Source: Saprospiraceae bacterium
GTDB lineage: Bacteria; Bacteroidota; Bacteroidia; Chitinophagales; Saprospiraceae
Length of the DNA stretch: 36,846 nucleotides
NCBI GenBank assembly: GCA_020628855.1
Contig: JAHDEL010000034.1
Location: 1-36,846 of the forward strand
Direction: 5' to 3'
Part shown: positions 25,487 through 34,523 of the stretch, piece by piece
How the letters are laid out: every line of letters begins with the position of its first letter
Numbering within the stretch: position 1 is the first letter of the stretch
The notes under the pieces: generated by a model
Told to the model about the DNA's origin: nothing
The model's database searches: none
What the model saw: only the letters and a program-made list of their open reading frames with translations
Position numbers and translations under genes: made by a program

Positions 25487-27682
25487 ATGTATAAATTACT
25501 CAAAATGAATACTACAGCAAGAATTGCGGCAATAGTTCTAATGTTTTTTCTCACTAACAATCTTTGGGCAGAAGTTCCATTTACCTTGACATGTCCTCCT
25601 GATGTTTACGTAGATTGTACAGACGAACTCTGGGACTTGAGCATTTATGGCAATGCAACGTATACGAACTACCAAGGGACTTTCTCTGCAGGCAATCCAA
25701 CAGAAGAATTTTTTCTTAACAGCTGTAATATTGGAGTAATTAAAAGAACCTGGACAGTAGAAGACCCAAACTGGAATCAATATACCTGTACGCAAATAAT
25801 TCACGCTGAACCACTTGCTACATCAATAGCGATAACTTGGCCGGATCAAATTGTGACAGTAGAAGGTTGCGACCCAAACATTAGTCCTGATATCACAGGA
25901 AGTCCTACCTATATTGGCAACCAATGTTCAATGGTAGGTGTCAATCATGAAGATATTACTTTCACCTTTGGACCGCAATGCGAAAAAACGATCAGAAAAT
26001 GGACAATTATTGATTGGTGTACTTATGATCCTGACTTAGGTTCTGGAGCTGGATACTATACATTTCAACAGACAATAAAAGTTGCAGATAACTCAGTCCC
26101 AACCTATAATACTCAAGATACAATTCGTGTAGCTTCATATAATTGTCTAGATGCTTATGTGGATATAGCTATTCCACAAGTAGAGAACTCACCATGTGGA
26201 GGAAGTTATGAGATTAGTCATAACTCTTCCTATGCAGATAGTGAAGCCAATGCAAGTGGCCTTTACCCGATTGGAGAATACACTATAAGCTATGTTGTGA
26301 ATTACGGATGTAGCCTTAAGCAGTTTATATATCAAACAGTAGTCATTGAAAATGCTGTTACACCAGTCCCTTATTGTATTGCTAGTGTGGTCACAGCACT
26401 GTGTCCAAAGGATATGGATGGTGATGGTATCCCAGAAGATGGAGAAGTGGAAATTTGGGCTAAAGACTTTGATCTAGGGAGTTATTATCCTTGTAACCCG
26501 AATGCAGAACTCCAATTTTCTTTTTCACCAGACTTAGAAGAAATGTCTGCACTGTTTACTTGCGCAGAAGTAGGTTCTAACATGCTTAACATGTATGTGA
26601 CAGACAATTGCGGAAAACAATCATATTGTACGGTCGAACTCATCGTGCAGAACAATGCAGCAAATATTCCAAATTGTGAAGCGGAGGAATTAACCGAAGC
26701 AGAAAATCACGAGCATAGAATAGAAGGATATATCACATCAAGTACAGGACAAATGATGTCAGAAGCCAAAGTCAGGGTGGAAAGTATTGAATTAGACACG
26801 TTTCTGTTGCTTACTCAAGATACCGTTCTCCACCAAGTAGTCGTGGACTCTACAGAACAAACAGATGGAACATATGCATATATCTTTAGTGAGACTGAAG
26901 AAATAATAAACTCAGTAGACACTGTAATTTCAAGTAAGGCACAAGAAATAGAATCAGATATTGCGGGAGAATTTGGTTTTGAACACTTACCTCTTAATCT
27001 TTCCTATCATTTGAGATCTTCAATAGAGACATTTGAGACAGGGAGCGTGACTGTTAAAGATGCTGAAATACTCATGAACCACTTGTTAGGAATTAAACTC
27101 ATAGAAGATCCTTTGGCAAGATTGGCTGCTGATATTGATGAAGATAATGATATAGACTATGATGATTTTTTTGCAACAATGAAGGTTGTAAGAGATGGAG
27201 TTTATCCAGAAGCAATAGACCAGTATTGGTACTTAATTGACCAAGAGGCTTATCTTTCTACAGGAGAAGTATCAAAAAGTATTCTGGTAAACTTTGATCA
27301 AACAATTCTTAACAACAACTTTTTAGCTGTTCAAAAAGGAGATCTCACTGCATTTGCAGAGTTACATGATAACGCAGAACTCGAAATGAATACGGGTAGT
27401 TCACAAGCAACAAGGTTTAGAACTGCAGCTCAGACAAGGTATTCTATCTTTCCTAATCCAGCAAAAGACTTTCTTGTTATAGAGAGAGAGGTAGAAAAGC
27501 CAAGCGAAATTGAGGTAACGTTGTATAACACTTCAGGAGCAGAAGTTCTGAAAAAAGCTATAGACCATGAAGGGCTATCAATGCTAGCATTGCCGATAGA
27601 TATTCCATCAGGCATCTACTCATTGATGCTCAAGGATTTGACAACGCAAACACTCTCAAACGAGAAACTAATTATAGAATAA
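25487..27682 (+). CDS. T9SS cargo protein with dockerin/EF-hand-like segment
   Basis: A 731-residue secreted protein. The signal peptide ends near residue 28 (TNNLWA); an in-frame ATG six codons in is an alternative start. Residues about 35-400 are Cys-rich beta-sandwich repeats of HYR-like type, with RTWTVED and RKWTIIDWC echoing each other. DMDGDGIPEDGE (about 307-318) is a calcium-loop candidate. A carboxypeptidase-regulatory-like fold follows, then a dockerin-like pair around 520-570 with DIDEDNDIDYDDF. A T9SS type-A sorting domain with YSIFPNPAKDF closes it. The terminator at 27688-27723 follows directly. No enzyme motif was recognised. Confidence 0.82.
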   Translation: MYKLLKMNTTARIAAIVLMFFLTNNLWAEVPFTLTCPPDVYVDCTDELWDLSIYGNATYTNYQGTFSAGNPTEEFFLNSCNIGVIKRTWTVEDPNWNQYTCTQIIHAEPLATSIAITWPDQIVTVEGCDPNISPDITGSPTYIGNQCSMVGVNHEDITFTFGPQCEKTIRKWTIIDWCTYDPDLGSGAGYYTFQQTIKVADNSVPTYNTQDTIRVASYNCLDAYVDIAIPQVENSPCGGSYEISHNSSYADSEANASGLYPIGEYTISYVVNYGCSLKQFIYQTVVIENAVTPVPYCIASVVTALCPKDMDGDGIPEDGEVEIWAKDFDLGSYYPCNPNAELQFSFSPDLEEMSALFTCAEVGSNMLNMYVTDNCGKQSYCTVELIVQNNAANIPNCEAEELTEAENHEHRIEGYITSSTGQMMSEAKVRVESIELDTFLLLTQDTVLHQVVVDSTEQTDGTYAYIFSETEEIINSVDTVISSKAQEIESDIAGEFGFEHLPLNLSYHLRSSIETFETGSVTVKDAEILMNHLLGIKLIEDPLARLAADIDEDNDIDYDDFFATMKVVRDGVYPEAIDQYWYLIDQEAYLSTGEVSKSILVNFDQTILNNNFLAVQKGDLTAFAELHDNAELEMNTGSSQATRFRTAAQTRYSIFPNPAKDFLVIEREVEKPSEIEVTLYNTSGAEVLKKAIDHEGLSMLALPIDIPSGIYSLMLKDLTTQTLSNEKLIIE

Positions 27683-27687
27683 TTTAC

Positions 27688-27723
27688 AGAAGGCAAGTTG
27701 TAAGACTTGCCTTCTACTTTTTT
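27688..27723 (+). terminator. rho-independent terminator after the T9SS gene
   Basis: AGAAGGCAAGT pairs perfectly with ACTTGCCTTCT (11 bp) around a 6-base loop, followed by AC and six T. It begins five bases after the stop at 27682 and lies 19 bases before the next ATG, cleanly separating the two genes. Confidence 0.93.
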
Positions 27724-27741
27724 ATGATATACCTTTAGTCC

Positions 27742-28050
27742 ATGCTCAGATATCGACCAAAGCATAAGTCATTTGATTATAAGCCACGATTTTATGATCA
27801 AGAGAAAGAAGAGCTCATGGAGCGTCTAGCTAAGTATGACAGAGAAGGGAAAAGCAAGGATATAGAAGTATCAAAAGACAATATTAGAGCTTCTTTTCGA
27901 TCATCTTCTGGCAAGCCTAATGCAGACCTTGGCTATCGAGCAAAGATGGTCAACCAATCCAACAAAAGATTAATTGCTATTATTATCATTCTCTGTGCAG
28001 TACTCTATCTTTTGGTCCAATCACAATCAGTCCTTGATCTTATTGGGTAA
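27742..28050 (+). CDS. small membrane protein of unknown function
   Basis: A 102-residue protein. The first 70 residues are charged and soluble (many Lys/Arg, Asp/Glu), followed by one membrane segment at about 76-93 (LIAIIIILCAVLYLLV) and a short outside tail, so the N-terminus is probably cytoplasmic. No domain is recognised. It sits between a terminator and mutL, 85 bases upstream of mutL on the same strand, so it may share a transcript with mutL. The ATG at 27742 follows the terminator directly. Confidence 0.8.
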   Translation: MLRYRPKHKSFDYKPRFYDQEKEELMERLAKYDREGKSKDIEVSKDNIRASFRSSSGKPNADLGYRAKMVNQSNKRLIAIIIILCAVLYLLVQSQSVLDLIG

Positions 28051-28135
28051 TCTGTCAACAGGAAGTGGATAACTATTTTCGACAATTTTACAGAAAGCAT
28101 TTACCTTCGTTATAGACTAAACGTTTCAAGAAGTT

Positions 28136-29926
28136 ATGGCTGATATTATTCAGCTTTTACCGGAGTCAATTGCTAATCAAATAGCTGCTGGAGAAGTTAT
28201 TCAGCGGCCAGCGTCTGTTGTCAAAGAACTTCTTGAAAACAGTATTGATGCTCAGGGCACTTTGATTCAGTTGGTTATTAAAGATTCTGGTAAAACAATG
28301 ATCAAAGTCATCGATGATGGAATAGGTATGTCAGAGACTGATGCTCGAATGAGTCTGGAAAGGCATGCCACGTCCAAGATTCGATCAGCAGAAGATTTGT
28401 TTGCTATCAGGACTATGGGTTTTAGAGGTGAGGCAATGGCAAGTATCGCTTCGATATCACAGCTTGAGATAATCACAAAAGAACAAGGCAGTGATTTAGC
28501 TGTAAAGATTGATGTTGCTGGATCTAAATTGAAATCTCAAGAATATTGCCAGGCGCCTCAAGGCACTTCAATAACTGTAAAGAACCTCTTTTATAATATA
28601 CCAGCAAGGAGGAAATTCTTAAAATCAGACCCTGTCGAACTCAAACATATTTTGGAGGAGTTTAAACGGGTTGCTCTTGCAAATCCTGGAATAAAGTTTA
28701 GCCTCACACACAATGGTAATGAAGTCTACCATCTAGTAGAGAATAACTTACGCAAACGTATTGTCAAGATATTTGGAAAGAAGCACAATGAAGAGCTTGT
28801 TCCAATTGAAACAGAAACAGATGTTCTTAAAATTGGTGGTTTTATTGGCAAACCATCCCTTGCCAAGAAAATAAGAGGAGACCAATACCTATTTGTCAAT
28901 CAGAGATACATTAAAAGCCACTATCTCAACCATGCAATCAAGACGGCATTTGATGAACTTATAAGTAAGGAGCACACGCCTTTTTATGTTTTATATCTGG
29001 ATATAGACCCTTCAAGAATAGACATTAATGTTCATCCGACAAAGACAGAGATTAAGTTTGAAGACGAAAGACTCATTTATCAATACCTCAAGGTATCAGT
29101 CCAACATGGGTTAGGAAAGTACAATGTGACACCAAGTATAGATTTCGAAGCAGAGAATACATTCATCGGTAGCCGGAATGATGGAAGAATCACTTCAAGC
29201 CCTCAACAGTATGTTTCAAATAAACCTTCTGCAACCGAGAGGAAAGCATGGACAGAATTTTATGAAGAATTAGGAAGTCAGAATCGCGATGATCGCGTTT
29301 TGACATTACCAAGTGAAGCATCTCAGCAAGTTGAAATAGCTTTAGACAAACTACAACCGGTAACAACTCAAGAAAAACGTGCATATCAGATACATAACAC
29401 ATATGTGATTAATCAAATAAAGTCGGGCTACCTTATCATTCATCAGCAGTATGCTCACGAGCGCATTCTCTTCGAACGATTAATGAACTCGATGCAATCC
29501 AAAGAGAAAGCTACCCAACAGCTTCTCTTTCCAATAACTCTTGAGCTGAATCCAGACGAGTGTATCATCTTATCAAAAATTTTGCAACCTATTCGTGATA
29601 TGGGTTTTCAAATTGAACCTTTTGGACAACAAAGCTTCATCATCCAAGGTGTGCCTGTAATCCTGCACGAAGATATGTCTCATAAAGTGATGCTTCATCT
29701 CATTAGACAGGCTGCAGACAACATGGATCTCAATGCTGGATTAGAAGAATCTATTGCCAAAGCTGTTGCCAAACAAACGTGTATTAAGGCAAATCAATCA
29801 ATGACTCAAGAGGAAATGACAAAGCTCATAGATGATCTTTTTGCATGTGAAATCCCATATCTCAGCCCAAGTGGAAAGAAATGCTTTATTGATGTAGACT
29901 TGTCTAAGTTAGAGTCGCTCTTTTAA
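28136..29926 (+). CDS. mutL: DNA mismatch repair protein MutL
   Basis: A 596-residue GHKL ATPase that links MutS mismatch recognition to downstream repair. The N-terminal ATPase motifs are intact: VVKELLENSIDA, DDGIGM, RHATSKI and GFRGEAMASI. The S5-like domain ends in DINVHPTKTEIKF at about 296-308. The C-terminal dimerisation domain starts near 420. The endonuclease motif DQHA(x)2E(x)4E is replaced by HQQYAHER near 436-443, and the CPHGRP motif by SPSGKKC near 577-583. It therefore probably lacks the nicking activity of most non-MutH bacterial MutL proteins. Its last 18 bases overlap the convergent channel gene. Confidence 0.95.
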   Translation: MADIIQLLPESIANQIAAGEVIQRPASVVKELLENSIDAQGTLIQLVIKDSGKTMIKVIDDGIGMSETDARMSLERHATSKIRSAEDLFAIRTMGFRGEAMASIASISQLEIITKEQGSDLAVKIDVAGSKLKSQEYCQAPQGTSITVKNLFYNIPARRKFLKSDPVELKHILEEFKRVALANPGIKFSLTHNGNEVYHLVENNLRKRIVKIFGKKHNEELVPIETETDVLKIGGFIGKPSLAKKIRGDQYLFVNQRYIKSHYLNHAIKTAFDELISKEHTPFYVLYLDIDPSRIDINVHPTKTEIKFEDERLIYQYLKVSVQHGLGKYNVTPSIDFEAENTFIGSRNDGRITSSPQQYVSNKPSATERKAWTEFYEELGSQNRDDRVLTLPSEASQQVEIALDKLQPVTTQEKRAYQIHNTYVINQIKSGYLIIHQQYAHERILFERLMNSMQSKEKATQQLLFPITLELNPDECIILSKILQPIRDMGFQIEPFGQQSFIIQGVPVILHEDMSHKVMLHLIRQAADNMDLNAGLEESIAKAVAKQTCIKANQSMTQEEMTKLIDDLFACEIPYLSPSGKKCFIDVDLSKLESLF

Positions 29927-31282
29927 AGCATCCCTATCAAAAGAATCGTCAAACTTTATATTCATATCTCTTTGAGGGAATGGAATCTGAATATTATGCT
30001 CTCTGAATGCCTCATCTATAGCAAACCGTAAATCCGATTTTATATCTTCAATAACGATGTAATTTCTAGAGAAAAAATAGAGAGTAAAATCAAGACTACT
30101 TTCTCCGAAATTCTCGAACCTGACAAATGGTGGAGGATAATTAATGATGTAGGGATTTGTACTTGTGATTTGTAAAAGCAACCTTTTGACCAAAGCCGTA
30201 TCTGTGCCATATGAGACACCTACGCTGATACTGAATCGAGTCTTGTCACTATCATATGTCCAATTATTTACTACTTGGCTGACGAGCAGACTGTTTGGTA
30301 CGATGACACTAGTAGCATCTCTAATTTCTACAATTGATGATCGCATACCTATCTTTTTTACTCTCCCGATCATGCCGTTGGTCTCTACCATATCGCCAAC
30401 CTTCACAGAGCGCTCGAAGAGCAAGACAATGCCTGATATAAAGTCATTAAATGTAGACTGCAGACCAAGCCCAATGCCTACAAGTAAAGCTGCAGCACCA
30501 CCTAGTAGTAATGTAACATCTATTCCAAGAGCATCTAATCCAAAGAAGACGGCAAAAGTCCAAACGATGTATTTGAAAATCTGGCTTATCGCAAAAGAGG
30601 CTCCTACATCAAAGTTATTTCTGAGATAAATATTTCTCAATACAATCTGGGTCACCATCCAAATGAGGAGCTGTGTGCCAAAAATGATAAGAAGGACAAC
30701 CAAGATATTACTCAACTTAAAATCGAAAACCAAACCATTTGATAATGTCCTTGAGAAGAGGGTGAAGTCCAAATGCAGAACTTGGATCAATAAATTCGCA
30801 GCCACAGAAAAGATGAATAATCGGCCTATTCTAGACACCCGTTGTTCTGTTTGAACGCCCATGGGGTTTTCAGCTTCTTGAGACTCAATGGGTTTTGGTA
30901 CAAAAGCATCATGAATAAAGACATGACTAGCAAACCAATTAAATAGTCTTGCAATCTGAAAAATCACAATGGATAGAACGAAGTAGCTTATTTTAAAATC
31001 GAGATTCGATTTTGGCGTCAGATCAAAGTCAAATCCAGAGAAGAAAATGCTTAGAAAAAGAAGAGCACAAAGCAACGTAATTGTCAGAAGACGATATAAC
31101 CTTGTTATTTCCGATTCTTCTATTTCTCTCTTATGAAGGACAGCAGGTATCCACTTTCTTTTTAAATAGAAGAAGCAAGCAAGCAACAGTAGACACAGTA
31201 AGAACCAAAGCAATAAATTTCCGATAGTTAACTGTGCGCTACCAAACGAAAACAAAACTCTATCAAAAAAGGCGTTGAACAT
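29909..31282 (-). CDS. MscS family mechanosensitive ion channel
   Basis: A 457-residue inner-membrane channel that probably releases solutes on osmotic downshock. About four N-terminal membrane segments precede the MscS core. The pore helix is visible in LLLGGAAALLVGIGLGLQSTFNDFISG, Gly/Ala-rich as in MscS TM3, followed by the beta domain with GDMVETNGMIGRVKKIGMRSS and VPNSLLVSQVVNNWT. The C-terminal alpha/beta vestibule ends with IQIPFPQRDM. It is longer than E. coli MscS (286 residues), in line with larger family members. Its stop end overlaps the mutL stop end by 18 bases. Confidence 0.93.
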   Translation of the reverse strand: MFNAFFDRVLFSFGSAQLTIGNLLLWFLLCLLLLACFFYLKRKWIPAVLHKREIEESEITRLYRLLTITLLCALLFLSIFFSGFDFDLTPKSNLDFKISYFVLSIVIFQIARLFNWFASHVFIHDAFVPKPIESQEAENPMGVQTEQRVSRIGRLFIFSVAANLLIQVLHLDFTLFSRTLSNGLVFDFKLSNILVVLLIIFGTQLLIWMVTQIVLRNIYLRNNFDVGASFAISQIFKYIVWTFAVFFGLDALGIDVTLLLGGAAALLVGIGLGLQSTFNDFISGIVLLFERSVKVGDMVETNGMIGRVKKIGMRSSIVEIRDATSVIVPNSLLVSQVVNNWTYDSDKTRFSISVGVSYGTDTALVKRLLLQITSTNPYIINYPPPFVRFENFGESSLDFTLYFFSRNYIVIEDIKSDLRFAIDEAFREHNIQIPFPQRDMNIKFDDSFDRDALKERL

Positions 31283-31347
31283 GGTAAAAATACTGTGGTT
31301 ACTTTCGTAGTACTAATGTACAGAATACATCTACACAATGCTAAAGT

Positions 31348-32496
31348 ATGAGTAAGCCGAGAACACTAGAGGATATTATATCAATCATTCGACTACTTGC
31401 AGAGCAGTCCAAAGAAATGAAGATTGTATTTAGCAATCCGATGTCAAATATTGCTCAGAAGAAAATAGAGGTGCATACACAACCTCTTTCATCAAGTAAG
31501 CGATATGCTTATCATTATATACAAGAAAGCCAAAGCTTCACTCAACCGATAACCAAGGAAGAACTTGTTGATTTTTTTAACGCAAGGGTCATTCTGTTTA
31601 AACAAGTCCTGATACAGACAGCAACACATTCTCATCAAATATTACAGAACAATAAGGGAAAGACAACTATCATAAGCAAGCAACAGGAACATAAAAATTT
31701 AGTAGAAAGCCAAGAAAAACAGTATTTGATTTCTGCGAAAGAACCATGGCTTTATTCCCTTGGCATCACGACGAAAGAAGGCAAAGTAAAAGATAAAAAG
31801 CAAGCAAAATTTAGGCAGATCAACAAGTTTGTAGAAATTGTTTCAACAACTCTTCGGGAAGAAGACAAAACTAGTCAACTAACTTTGACTGATCTTGGGT
31901 GCGGTAAAGGATATTTATCTTTCGCACTATACAGTTATCTCAAGGCACGGAAGAGTGAGCCAAAAGCATTTCACTGCATTGACATCAAGCAGGATATAAT
32001 GAATAATTGCAATCAAATTGCCATGTCGTTAGACTACAAAAACCTGCATTTCACCTGTGGGGATATAGGCCAAACATCGATAAAACACACAGATGTCTTG
32101 ATTGCCCTTCATGCTTGTGACATACTCACAGATATTGCATTATACAAAGCAGTAAAAGCAGGTGCAAAATATATTTTCTCTTCTCCTTGTTGCCATAAGC
32201 AGATCAGAAAGTTGATGAGAAAAACAAAAGAAACACCGTTTATTCATAAACAAGGCATCCTTCAAGAAAGACAAGCAGAGATAGTGACAGATACCATTAG
32301 AGGACTCCTACTGGAGCAACATGGATATACTGTAGATATATTCGAATTCGTATCAACGGAGCATACCTCAAAGAATCTTATGATTAGAGCAGTTCAAACA
32401 GGAAAGAAACGAGACAATAGAACTGAGATAGAAACACTAAAAAGGCAATATGGGATTCAGGGAGCACACTACTTAGAAGACCTATTTAAGAGTTAA
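31348..32496 (+). CDS. class I SAM-dependent methyltransferase, substrate unknown
   Basis: A 382-residue protein. The N-terminal 150 residues are basic and may bind RNA (about 20-130, including SSSKRYAYHYI). The methyltransferase domain starts near 180 with the SAM motif D182-LGCGKGYLSF. It contains LHACDILTD near 251-259 and SPCCHK at 279-284, motifs of the Methyltransf_32-like group. The group is often suggested to act on RNA, but the substrate is not established to my knowledge. It is followed convergently by rsmG, with stops overlapping by four bases. Upstream is a 65-bp divergent gap shared with the channel gene. Confidence 0.8.
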   Translation: MSKPRTLEDIISIIRLLAEQSKEMKIVFSNPMSNIAQKKIEVHTQPLSSSKRYAYHYIQESQSFTQPITKEELVDFFNARVILFKQVLIQTATHSHQILQNNKGKTTIISKQQEHKNLVESQEKQYLISAKEPWLYSLGITTKEGKVKDKKQAKFRQINKFVEIVSTTLREEDKTSQLTLTDLGCGKGYLSFALYSYLKARKSEPKAFHCIDIKQDIMNNCNQIAMSLDYKNLHFTCGDIGQTSIKHTDVLIALHACDILTDIALYKAVKAGAKYIFSSPCCHKQIRKLMRKTKETPFIHKQGILQERQAEIVTDTIRGLLLEQHGYTVDIFEFVSTEHTSKNLMIRAVQTGKKRDNRTEIETLKRQYGIQGAHYLEDLFKS

Positions 32497-33119
32497 GCCT
32501 GTACATAGACAACGTACTTTTCTTCAAAGAAGTCTTCGTTAAAGTAAGATAGAATAGGGTGTTGTTCAACATACTCCCAAGAAGCAAGCAAAGCACGTTC
32601 TGCTTTTAAGTCACCACCCTTTAAGGCAATTAATCCATTTGGCATGGCATGCTTTTGTTTATTGCTGATTAATTTTCTTGACCAAGTCATCAAGACATCA
32701 AGTTTTGCTACAGCTCTGGTAATCACAAAATCATAGCGACTCTTCAACTCTTCTGCTCTTCCATGTTCTGAAATGACATTCTTGAGACCTAACTCATTGA
32801 CAACTGCATCCACAACTGTAATTTTCTTAGACCTAGCATCTACAAGATGAAATGTTGAATCAGGAAATAGAATAGCCAAAGGTATTCCAGGAAAACCGCC
32901 ACCACAGCCCAGATCTAAAATGCTCGCTTCATTAAATGTGATAAATTTGGCAATTGCAAGACTATGCAGGACATGTCTGATCATCAAGTTATCGATATCT
33001 TTTCTGGAGACGACATTAATTTTTGCATTCCACTCTTCATAAATACTTTGAAGAGCAGCAAAGCTTTTTAGTTGACTTTCAGAAAGCCTTGGAAAATACT
33101 CAGAAAGTCTATCTACCAT
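32493..33119 (-). CDS. rsmG: 16S rRNA (guanine(527)-N(7))-methyltransferase
   Basis: A 208-residue SAM-dependent enzyme that methylates N7 of G527 in 16S rRNA, a modification whose loss gives low-level streptomycin resistance. The family signatures RHVLHSLAI (48-56) and LDLGCGGGFPGIPLAI (from 68) are present, and the fold continues through VDARSKKI and FVITRAVAKLD. The start overlaps the glycosyltransferase stop by seven bases, so the two are translationally coupled. In many bacteria this gene (gidB) lies next to mnmG and parAB near the origin. Here it does not. Confidence 0.95.
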   Translation of the reverse strand: MVDRLSEYFPRLSESQLKSFAALQSIYEEWNAKINVVSRKDIDNLMIRHVLHSLAIAKFITFNEASILDLGCGGGFPGIPLAILFPDSTFHLVDARSKKITVVDAVVNELGLKNVISEHGRAEELKSRYDFVITRAVAKLDVLMTWSRKLISNKQKHAMPNGLIALKGGDLKAERALLASWEYVEQHPILSYFNEDFFEEKYVVYVQA

Positions 33120-34189
33120 TGTTTTGATGATTTGAATATCAAAGAAAGCCCAAAAACTAAATAATATAGAGCTAAGATTAAATCAAATAATGGAAATAAC
33201 CATATTAAATCTTTTACTTCAAGAAGGTTAGCTGCCTTTCGGCAAACTACAACCCAAAGCACCAACCTTGTTATCAGACAAAAAATTAGAACTTTGGCCA
33301 TACCCAAAACTCCGATAATCAGCAGTGAAAGCCAAAACAAGAAATGGGAGACGGAAAGAAGACCTAGCAAGATTTTTATGGAAGTAGGATATTGCTTGCT
33401 CGCAGAATAATGTCTTTTTTTCTGATTATAGTATCCTGAGAAAGTATCATTGGGAATACTGTCTACAAATCCATCTTGCAGAATACAAACACCGACATTC
33501 TGAGCATATTGAACTAAGAAATCATCGTCACCACTTGCTGTCTCTGCATGCAAATCGGATAAAGTTATTGGTTCAAAGGCAGACCTCTTAATTGCAAGGT
33601 TACGACCTACACCCATGTATGCTTTACCACTTAGTGCAAAACCAAAGTATTGTATTGCAGTTATGAATGTTTCGAAACGAATCCAAGCATTAAGAAAGCC
33701 AGGTCTTTTTAGATAAGGACTATAACCAATAACAACATCATGGTCTTGTAAGTGATCAAAAAGAATATTTGCCCATTTTTCTCTTGGATAACAATCTATA
33801 TCAGTCAGAAGCAAATGTTCAGCAGAAGCATGTTGAATACCATGAATAAGAGCTGCTTTTTTACCGGGAATATCTCTATCATTTCGGAGGACCCTGAGAT
33901 TTGGGTAAACACCCTGATCGCTTATCGATAATGGAGGATCAGAAAAATCATCCACAATTATAATTTCGTCCAAATCATGAGGAAAGTTTTCTTTGCTGAC
34001 TTGAGAGTCTAGCAAATCATGTCCATTCTTATTACAAATGAGTAGACCAGTAGAGTGGATAATACCCTTGTCTACGGAGCTAGTTGAAGGGCTTCTGCCT
34101 ACTCTTGATAGCAAAAAACACCAATAGCCGGTGTTGAAAAAACACAGAATAACACATAGAATCAGAAAGAAGAAACCTATATCCAACAT
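33113..34189 (-). CDS. membrane-anchored family 2 glycosyltransferase
   Basis: A family 2 glycosyltransferase of about 358 residues, probably working at the cytoplasmic face of the inner membrane. One N-terminal membrane helix precedes a GT-A domain with DDFSD near 80, the metal-binding DID at 130-132 (TDIDC), the acidic GDDDFL near 220-225 and QKKRH near 256. Two or three membrane helices follow. The frame extends 21 codons upstream to a GTG at 34252; I prefer the ATG at 34189 because the membrane segment begins right after it. The sugar and acceptor are unknown. It is followed by rsmG with a seven-base overlap. Confidence 0.85.
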   Translation of the reverse strand: MLDIGFFFLILCVILCFFNTGYWCFLLSRVGRSPSTSSVDKGIIHSTGLLICNKNGHDLLDSQVSKENFPHDLDEIIIVDDFSDPPLSISDQGVYPNLRVLRNDRDIPGKKAALIHGIQHASAEHLLLTDIDCYPREKWANILFDHLQDHDVVIGYSPYLKRPGFLNAWIRFETFITAIQYFGFALSGKAYMGVGRNLAIKRSAFEPITLSDLHAETASGDDDFLVQYAQNVGVCILQDGFVDSIPNDTFSGYYNQKKRHYSASKQYPTSIKILLGLLSVSHFLFWLSLLIIGVLGMAKVLIFCLITRLVLWVVVCRKAANLLEVKDLIWLFPLFDLILALYYLVFGLSLIFKSSKQW

Positions 34190-34523
34190 AACCAAAGCTG
34201 AGGTCAAAATTACTGAGAAGTTAATATGTCTGAGGTTATAGGGGTAAGTCACTGAAATTCAGTCATCTATATAGATATCTTTTGATATTTATCCCTCAAA
34301 CCAAAACGCTGAGACCCAAACAGAAAAAAAACTTAGGTAAAATGATACTATAGCTTAGTGTCATTTTGTTAACAATAGTGGTTTTAACTTCTACAAAACG
34401 AGGAAGAAACACATTATTTGTTTTTGTTATTTGTAATTTTATTGTTGAGTCAATATGTTGATTGAACTTGAGTAATAGAGCACAAAAACAGTGTTGGTTG
34501 AAAACAGAAAAAATTAGAAGAAA
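34190..34523. other. intergenic region upstream of the C25 peptidase
   Basis: The stretch is divergent between the glycosyltransferase and C25 peptidase genes and strongly AT-rich. It includes the alternative N-terminal extension of the glycosyltransferase up to 34252. Beyond that I see one near-palindrome (34339-34367) and T-rich segments that could hold promoters. No small ORF with convincing features and no RNA gene were found. Confidence 0.6.
34339..34367. repeat. inverted repeat / hairpin
   Basis: AAAATGATAC pairs with GTGTCATTTT (10 bp with one G-T wobble) around a 9-base loop. It lies between two divergent genes, so it cannot terminate either gene in its normal direction. An operator or a leader hairpin is more likely. 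Confidence 0.45.

Noticed and set aside
28064-28072. DnaA-box-like TTATCCACT (minus strand) upstream of mutL
   Set aside because: It is a single site with one mismatch, expected by chance in AT-rich sequence, and has no A/T unwinding tract or other boxes nearby.
30165-30629. 154-residue + strand frame within the MscS-type gene
   Set aside because: It is a shadow of a hydrophobic coding region on the other strand, with no recognisable domain.
34190-34252. GTG-started 21-residue extension of the glycosyltransferase
   Set aside because: The ATG at 34189 begins right before the first membrane helix. The extension is possible but less typical, and is recorded only as an alternative.
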